A DNA stretch of 49,288 bases from Acidobacteriota bacterium. GTDB lineage: Bacteria > Acidobacteriota > Terriglobia > Acidiferrales > UBA7541. Positions 45,877 to 49,288 of this stretch are shown here, one piece after another. The notes under the pieces are model-generated. The model had not been told where the DNA came from. It made no database searches and was given only the letters and a program-made list of their open reading frames with translations. The position numbers and the translations under genes are program-made. The stretch is from the NCBI GenBank assembly GCA_003223295.1, contig QHYM01000108.1, positions 1-49,288 on the forward strand, given 5' to 3'. The first letter of the stretch is position 1, and every line of letters starts with the position of its first letter.

Positions 45877-46091
45877 GGGTGAGAGGGAAGAGTAAATTGT
45901 CTCCGATTTGTCCAAGCTAGCCCGTGAGACCGTCGCGGTCAAGGCGAATTCATTTCCCTAATTCTAATTAAGTCACCCCCATCGGCAAGTGTGGGCGTGA
46001 CGAAGCTTGGCGTTTCAGGCAATCAACTAACATCATTATTATGAATGGCTTACGGTCTATTCGCGCGCCCTTGAAGTCCTGTTCCGCTGGT

Positions 46092-46114
46092 ACCCCTGGC
46101 CTATTGGCCGGGGT
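46092..46114 (+). promoter_or_regulatory. Hairpin in 5' region of small membrane protein gene
   Basis: ACCCC-T-GGCC and GGCC-G-GGGT with a TATT loop form a stem of ten pairs including one T-G wobble, 33 bp before the ATG at 46147. No T-tract. It may be a leader hairpin or operator; function unknown. Confidence 0.3.
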
Positions 46115-46146
46115 GATGGATTCTGTCAGATTTACGTCGAACTGAA

Positions 46147-46554
46147 ATGCTCCCGTTCTTCATCCTCGCGTTCTCTCTGTTGGCCCTCGTAAAGTTCGGG
46201 GTCGCACAATGGCGCGCTATTTGGATGTCCACCGCCAGTCAGCCCCTGTCGGGGTCCTTGCAGCACGCGGCGGGAATTGATGACGCAGCCATCGGGGCAC
46301 AGGATTTCGGCACGTTGCTGGATCTCTGCGACCGTTTGTCCCCCGGCTTGAAGAAAACCAGTCCCTGGCTCAAGGAAGTATCGCTCTACCACCGCCTGGT
46401 TGGGAAACTGGACCACGCCTTCGGGCGCAAGTTCCCCGCAATTTCCGCATGGGCAAACGGGGAAATGCAGACCTGCTGCCGCTATGCCGCCGTGGTTCTT
46501 GACCAGAATCTCTCGATGAACATGGACCGCCAGTTTGCCGCTCGCGCCAGCTAG
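46147..46554 (+). CDS. Small membrane-anchored protein, conserved hypothetical
   Basis: 135 aa. N-terminal helix (LPFFILAFSLLALVKFGVAQW) followed by a helical cytoplasmic domain (QDFGTLLDLCDRLSPGL, WLKEVSLYHRLVGKLDHAF) and a closing segment EMQTCCRYAAVVLDQNLSMNM with paired cysteines. I recall similar short proteins in Acidobacteriota with the RYVAV-LDQRL pattern, but no function is known. No ribosome site is evident; a hairpin lies 33 bp upstream. Confidence 0.6.
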   Translation: MLPFFILAFSLLALVKFGVAQWRAIWMSTASQPLSGSLQHAAGIDDAAIGAQDFGTLLDLCDRLSPGLKKTSPWLKEVSLYHRLVGKLDHAFGRKFPAISAWANGEMQTCCRYAAVVLDQNLSMNMDRQFAARAS

Positions 46555-46608
46555 GAAAACTCACATCTTCAATCCCGACACCGGAAGCTAACGGTCGCTC
46601 CTCCGGCC

Positions 46609-47100
46609 CTATTTGCTCTGTTTGACCCAAACAATGTCGTAAGCCCGGTCGAAGGTCACGAACATCAGACACTCTTCCTTCGCCGTGCAACTGAACCAAT
46701 GCACCTGCTTGCTGGCCATCATCGCGAATCCACCGGGACCGAGTAATGTGTCAGCCATTCCCTCCATACCGGTCGAGACTTCCCCACGAACAATAAAGAG
46801 TTGCTCTTCCGCAGTGTGGTAATGCGCGGGCACCACGCACTTGGGCGCGGCCTTCATAATCGCCGTCGAAGGACCGGTCTTCAAGTTCCCATTCTCCAGC
46901 GCAAACTGCAGGCAATCGGGCTTGTCATCCTGCGGAAATTTCACGTCAGCCAGCGGTCGGGTGAAACCCGTCTTTGGTGCTTGCGCGGAAACAGTCAGCC
47001 CCATGAACAGAATCAGAGGAATCACCATCCATCGCCACGGAATCCCGTTCTTACGGCCAACGCCGCTTTTGCGCCCAACTTCGCTGTGCAGATCGTTCAT
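46609..47100 (-). CDS. Secreted cupin-domain protein
   Basis: 163 aa, AAGGAG 6 bp before the ATG. After a basic N-terminus, a signal helix (about 23-40, MVIPLILFMGLTVSAQA). Single cupin barrel: motif 1 CVVPAHYHTAEEQLFIVRGEV supplies His-x-His and Glu, motif 2 GPGGFAMMASKQVHWFSC supplies the last His. A metal (Fe, Mn or Zn) is likely bound. Two added cysteines (CTAKEEC) may form a disulfide. Cupins have too many functions for a substrate call; RmlC-like small exported cupins are usually uncharacterised. Confidence 0.82.
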   Translation of the reverse strand: MNDLHSEVGRKSGVGRKNGIPWRWMVIPLILFMGLTVSAQAPKTGFTRPLADVKFPQDDKPDCLQFALENGNLKTGPSTAIMKAAPKCVVPAHYHTAEEQLFIVRGEVSTGMEGMADTLLGPGGFAMMASKQVHWFSCTAKEECLMFVTFDRAYDIVWVKQSK

Positions 47101-47279
47101 GAATGCTCCTTCGCCGTTCTCTTTTGTTTTCGCAAAGGCCTACCTCTTGCGTCGAGTGAAAACGAAGAACCAACTCGGCTCTTCTCAATTCCAGCGGAAG
47201 AGTTGCTGCGACATTCTACACGCTGAGGAGCGTGGTCGCGCCCTGTGGGGAGCAATCCTGCAGGCAACAGTGTCCGGCA

Positions 47280-48167
47280 TCACTGCAGTAAGGAGCGTGT
47301 CTGCAAAAGCCTGTTGTTGAGGTCTTGTTTTTGCTCTAGAACGCGCCTCGCATTCGGGATAAGGCTCGCGAGTTGCTGGGGTGCGCTCCGAATCGCTTCA
47401 TCCAAGACGGGAAGCTTGGACTGGTCGTCGAGAACAGCGAGATACGATGAAACAATCCGTGTTAAAGCCGCTGACGCCTGTGAGTCTCCCGCGTAATGCC
47501 CGCGAAGGGACTCCAAGTCCCGTCTTGCCGCCGTTCGCCAATCCAGTCCTTCTCCTAATCGCGCAACGGCCTCCTGCAGCTGCGCTCTCTGGGCAGCAGA
47601 AAGCGGCCCCCGGAGAGGATCGGCCTCCAAGTGGACTGCGGCTGCTACGGCCCTGAGGTGATTGACGAGAAGATCTTTTGCGACTAGGGTTGCAAAGAGC
47701 GATCCACCATTCGCGACATGTTGCGAAAACCTCAGTCCGGCCGCGAGGGTGCGAACTCCTCCGTCTTTGTTGCCGGCAATAAACAAGTGAAACGCATAAA
47801 GAACGTTGAGCCGCCCAAGCACCAACGCCTTTCGGGCATACTCGACAGGCACATCTTCCGCCCCGTAATCCAGGCCCCAGTCGCAGTTCGCAAGTGACGT
47901 CGCGCGGGCCATGATTTCCAGGGCCAATCTGTTTTTCTCCAGCAAGTCTTTGTACTTCAAATCTTCGTACGGAGCCGTACCGTCGAGGATCGCGTTTAAT
48001 TCTTTTGCCTGCTCATCCGTTATAACGGCGTCTTGCACCGCCGAGAATGCGGACCAGTAGCGCAAAGCCGCATTGTCCGCAAGAGACGCATTTCTCTGAG
48101 CCGATGCTGGAACAGCGGATACTAATAAAGCGAGGATGATCGAAGAAATTGCGGTGATGTGTTTCAT
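47280..48167 (-). CDS. Secreted protein of unknown function in ECF sigma operon
   Basis: 295 aa. Signal peptide 1-23 (ISSIILALLVSAVPASAQ). The rest is almost all helical (ALRYWSAFSAVQDAVITDEQ, LNVLYAFHLFIAGNKDGGVR, LVAKDLLVNHLRAVAAAVHL). No domain recognised. Its ATG overlaps the stop of the anti-sigma-like gene by 4 bp (ATGA), so it belongs to the sigma-factor operon and may be a target or sensor. Confidence 0.75.
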   Translation of the reverse strand: MKHITAISSIILALLVSAVPASAQRNASLADNAALRYWSAFSAVQDAVITDEQAKELNAILDGTAPYEDLKYKDLLEKNRLALEIMARATSLANCDWGLDYGAEDVPVEYARKALVLGRLNVLYAFHLFIAGNKDGGVRTLAAGLRFSQHVANGGSLFATLVAKDLLVNHLRAVAAAVHLEADPLRGPLSAAQRAQLQEAVARLGEGLDWRTAARRDLESLRGHYAGDSQASAALTRIVSSYLAVLDDQSKLPVLDEAIRSAPQQLASLIPNARRVLEQKQDLNNRLLQTRSLLQ

Positions 48168-48568
48168 AGCTTGATCTTCTCCTTGCCGAGCACGGCAACG
48201 ACGCTGTGTTTGCCCTTCGGAAGTGGAACAGTTTGTGAACGAAACGCCATGTCGTCGACCATCGCCTTAAAGGACGGCGCCTTCGCCATCAAAGCATTTG
48301 CGCTCCGCATGGTTAACGGCTGGCTCTCCTGAAAGTGTTCGGGGTTTCCAACGTTCCCAACGATTTCGGTGACACGGGCGCGGTTCGTGCGAATATGTAA
48401 GGTAAGGGCCACTAGAACAAGAGCGGCCACGGCGGCAGCAGCCCATGCCCCGAGGGCGAACGTGTGCCGAGCTCCGCGGCTAAGCTCTACCGCCGGGAGC
48501 GGCTCGGGAAGGAGCGGACGGAACTGCTTCAAATACGCCTCGAAGCGTTCATCATCAAGAGTTGGCAC
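48164..48568 (-). CDS. Putative anti-sigma factor, membrane-anchored
   Basis: 134 aa. The GTG at 48568 is chosen because AGGAG precedes it by 7 bp; it overlaps the sigma gene end by 14 bp. Short cytoplasmic part (VPTLDDERFEAYLKQFRPL), one membrane helix at about 36-58 (GAWAAAAVAALVLVALTLHI) and an 80-residue periplasmic domain. Lacks the HxxxCxxC zinc motif of ZAS anti-sigma factors. The role is inferred from topology and from its place directly after an ECF sigma gene. Confidence 0.65.
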   Translation of the reverse strand: MPTLDDERFEAYLKQFRPLLPEPLPAVELSRGARHTFALGAWAAAAVAALVLVALTLHIRTNRARVTEIVGNVGNPEHFQESQPLTMRSANALMAKAPSFKAMVDDMAFRSQTVPLPKGKHSVVAVLGKEKIKL

Positions 48569-49061
48569 AGGAATTCTCCTTCGCGAACATGGAGTCGCGT
48601 AGCTTGGCAAGTGCATAGCGGTATCGCGATGCCACCGTGTTCGAGCTGAGGTCCAGCAAGTCACTTATCTGCGAGAAGGTCAGTTCACCCCATATATGCA
48701 GAACCATGACCTGGCGTTGATCACTTGGAAGAGCCTCCAGCGCGCGTCTCAGGTTCTGTTCTCCCGCATAGTCTCGGTCGGGAGGGCTGAACCACGCCGA
48801 ATCTGGGTCAAGCGGCGCATTTCGGTCCCGAAGCTTGCTGTCGTTGAGCGCGGCGTTTCGCACGCACGCAAATAGATAAGCCTTCTTGTCCACCACTTGG
48901 CTCAGGCTCCCTTTCTCGAGCAATTTCAGAAACACTTGGTGGACCGCATCTTGAGCGCGACCTCGTTCACCCGTAACCGCCTGGGCGAAGAGCAGGAGCG
49001 CCGGCCCGTGCTGGCGATACAGGAGTTCAATCTCCGCGGTATTTCCGTCAGCTCGGTGCAC
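48555..49061 (-). CDS. ECF-type RNA polymerase sigma factor
   Basis: 168 aa, start GTG at 49061 without strong ribosome site. Region 2 at about 8-75: LYRQHGPALLLFAQAVTG, AQDAVHQVFLKLLEKG and KAYLFACVRNAALND. Region 4 at about 107-158: ALEALPSDQRQVMVLHIWGE then the helix-turn-helix FSQISDLLDLSSNTVASRYR. Directs polymerase to a specific promoter set. First gene of a three-gene operon with the putative anti-sigma and a secreted protein; typically released by a cell-surface signal (family knowledge). Confidence 0.93.
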   Translation of the reverse strand: MHRADGNTAEIELLYRQHGPALLLFAQAVTGERGRAQDAVHQVFLKLLEKGSLSQVVDKKAYLFACVRNAALNDSKLRDRNAPLDPDSAWFSPPDRDYAGEQNLRRALEALPSDQRQVMVLHIWGELTFSQISDLLDLSSNTVASRYRYALAKLRDSMFAKENSCANS

Positions 49062-49288
49062 GTTGCGGTCTCAATTGTAAGACAACGGAGCACAGAGAAT
49101 TTGTCTACGCGACTCCACAAACCGCCTCGCGCCACCGTTGTGCCAAATCCCGGGCGTTGCCGTAACGCATGCAAGAATCAATGGCGGCATTGAGTCGACA
49201 AGTAACGGAAAAGGATTTCAGAGGTCCCCACTCGGTGGTCATGAAGCCGTTGCGGGAAGAGATCGCGGGAAAAACACAAATGGCGCTG

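Overview
The window reads like an Acidobacteriota chromosome. It is GC-rich and densely coded, mostly on the minus strand, and carries a PadR regulator followed by a two-module ADOP-type ABC permease (an arrangement typical of Acidobacteriota), a DUF6599-type secreted protein, a DinB-fold protein with a Tat signal, and large secreted TPR proteins. No rRNA, tRNA, CRISPR array or intact transposon was seen. Taxonomy is inferred from gene content only.

Layout. 1-2083: RND efflux pump (incomplete inner-membrane subunit plus lipoprotein adaptor). 2376-6653: envelope genes (DUF6599 protein, TPR-AMIN-amidase, lytic transglycosylase). 6867-10703: alaS and recX, separated by the remnant of a RAYT transposase and a REP-like palindrome. 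10950-16847: DinB-like protein, DUF3592 protein, TPR protein, pilT, aquaporin; an exact 43-bp copy of the pilT 3' end lies beyond the TPR gene. 17074-21320: DmpA-like aminopeptidase, ilvE, ABC-2 exporter pair. 21585-24524 (+): padR and ADOP permease. 24592-24936: alkyltransferase-like protein. 25368-28506 (+): a small protein of unknown function and two tandem, closely similar single-ring Clp-type AAA+ ATPases. 28653-31816: M48 metalloprotease and, on the other strand, a SulP transporter. 31970-36768: complete glycine cleavage operon gcvT-(small secreted protein)-gcvH-gcvPA-gcvPB. 36935-37532 (+): zinc-ribbon protein and a degenerate RsbW-like protein. 37605-43855: histidine-utilisation operon hutU-hutI-hypothetical-ftcD-hypothetical, in which hutU is frameshifted by an apparent internal deletion. 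44041-45876: convergent double-PilZ protein and diguanylate cyclase. 46147-49061: small membrane protein, cupin, and an ECF sigma operon.

How the genes work together. The glycine cleavage system and FtcD both feed one-carbon units into tetrahydrofolate, but the histidine branch looks broken at urocanase, and no hutH is present in the window. The most unusual locus is the Clp-like pair. Each protein has one ClpA/ClpB-D2-type AAA+ module and an M-G-F tripeptide where ClpA has its ClpP-docking loop. The first copy sits in an operon behind a 27-bp near-perfect palindrome. The second has its own candidate sigma-54 promoter. Stretches without genes are described in the feature list; those not mentioned showed nothing I could support.
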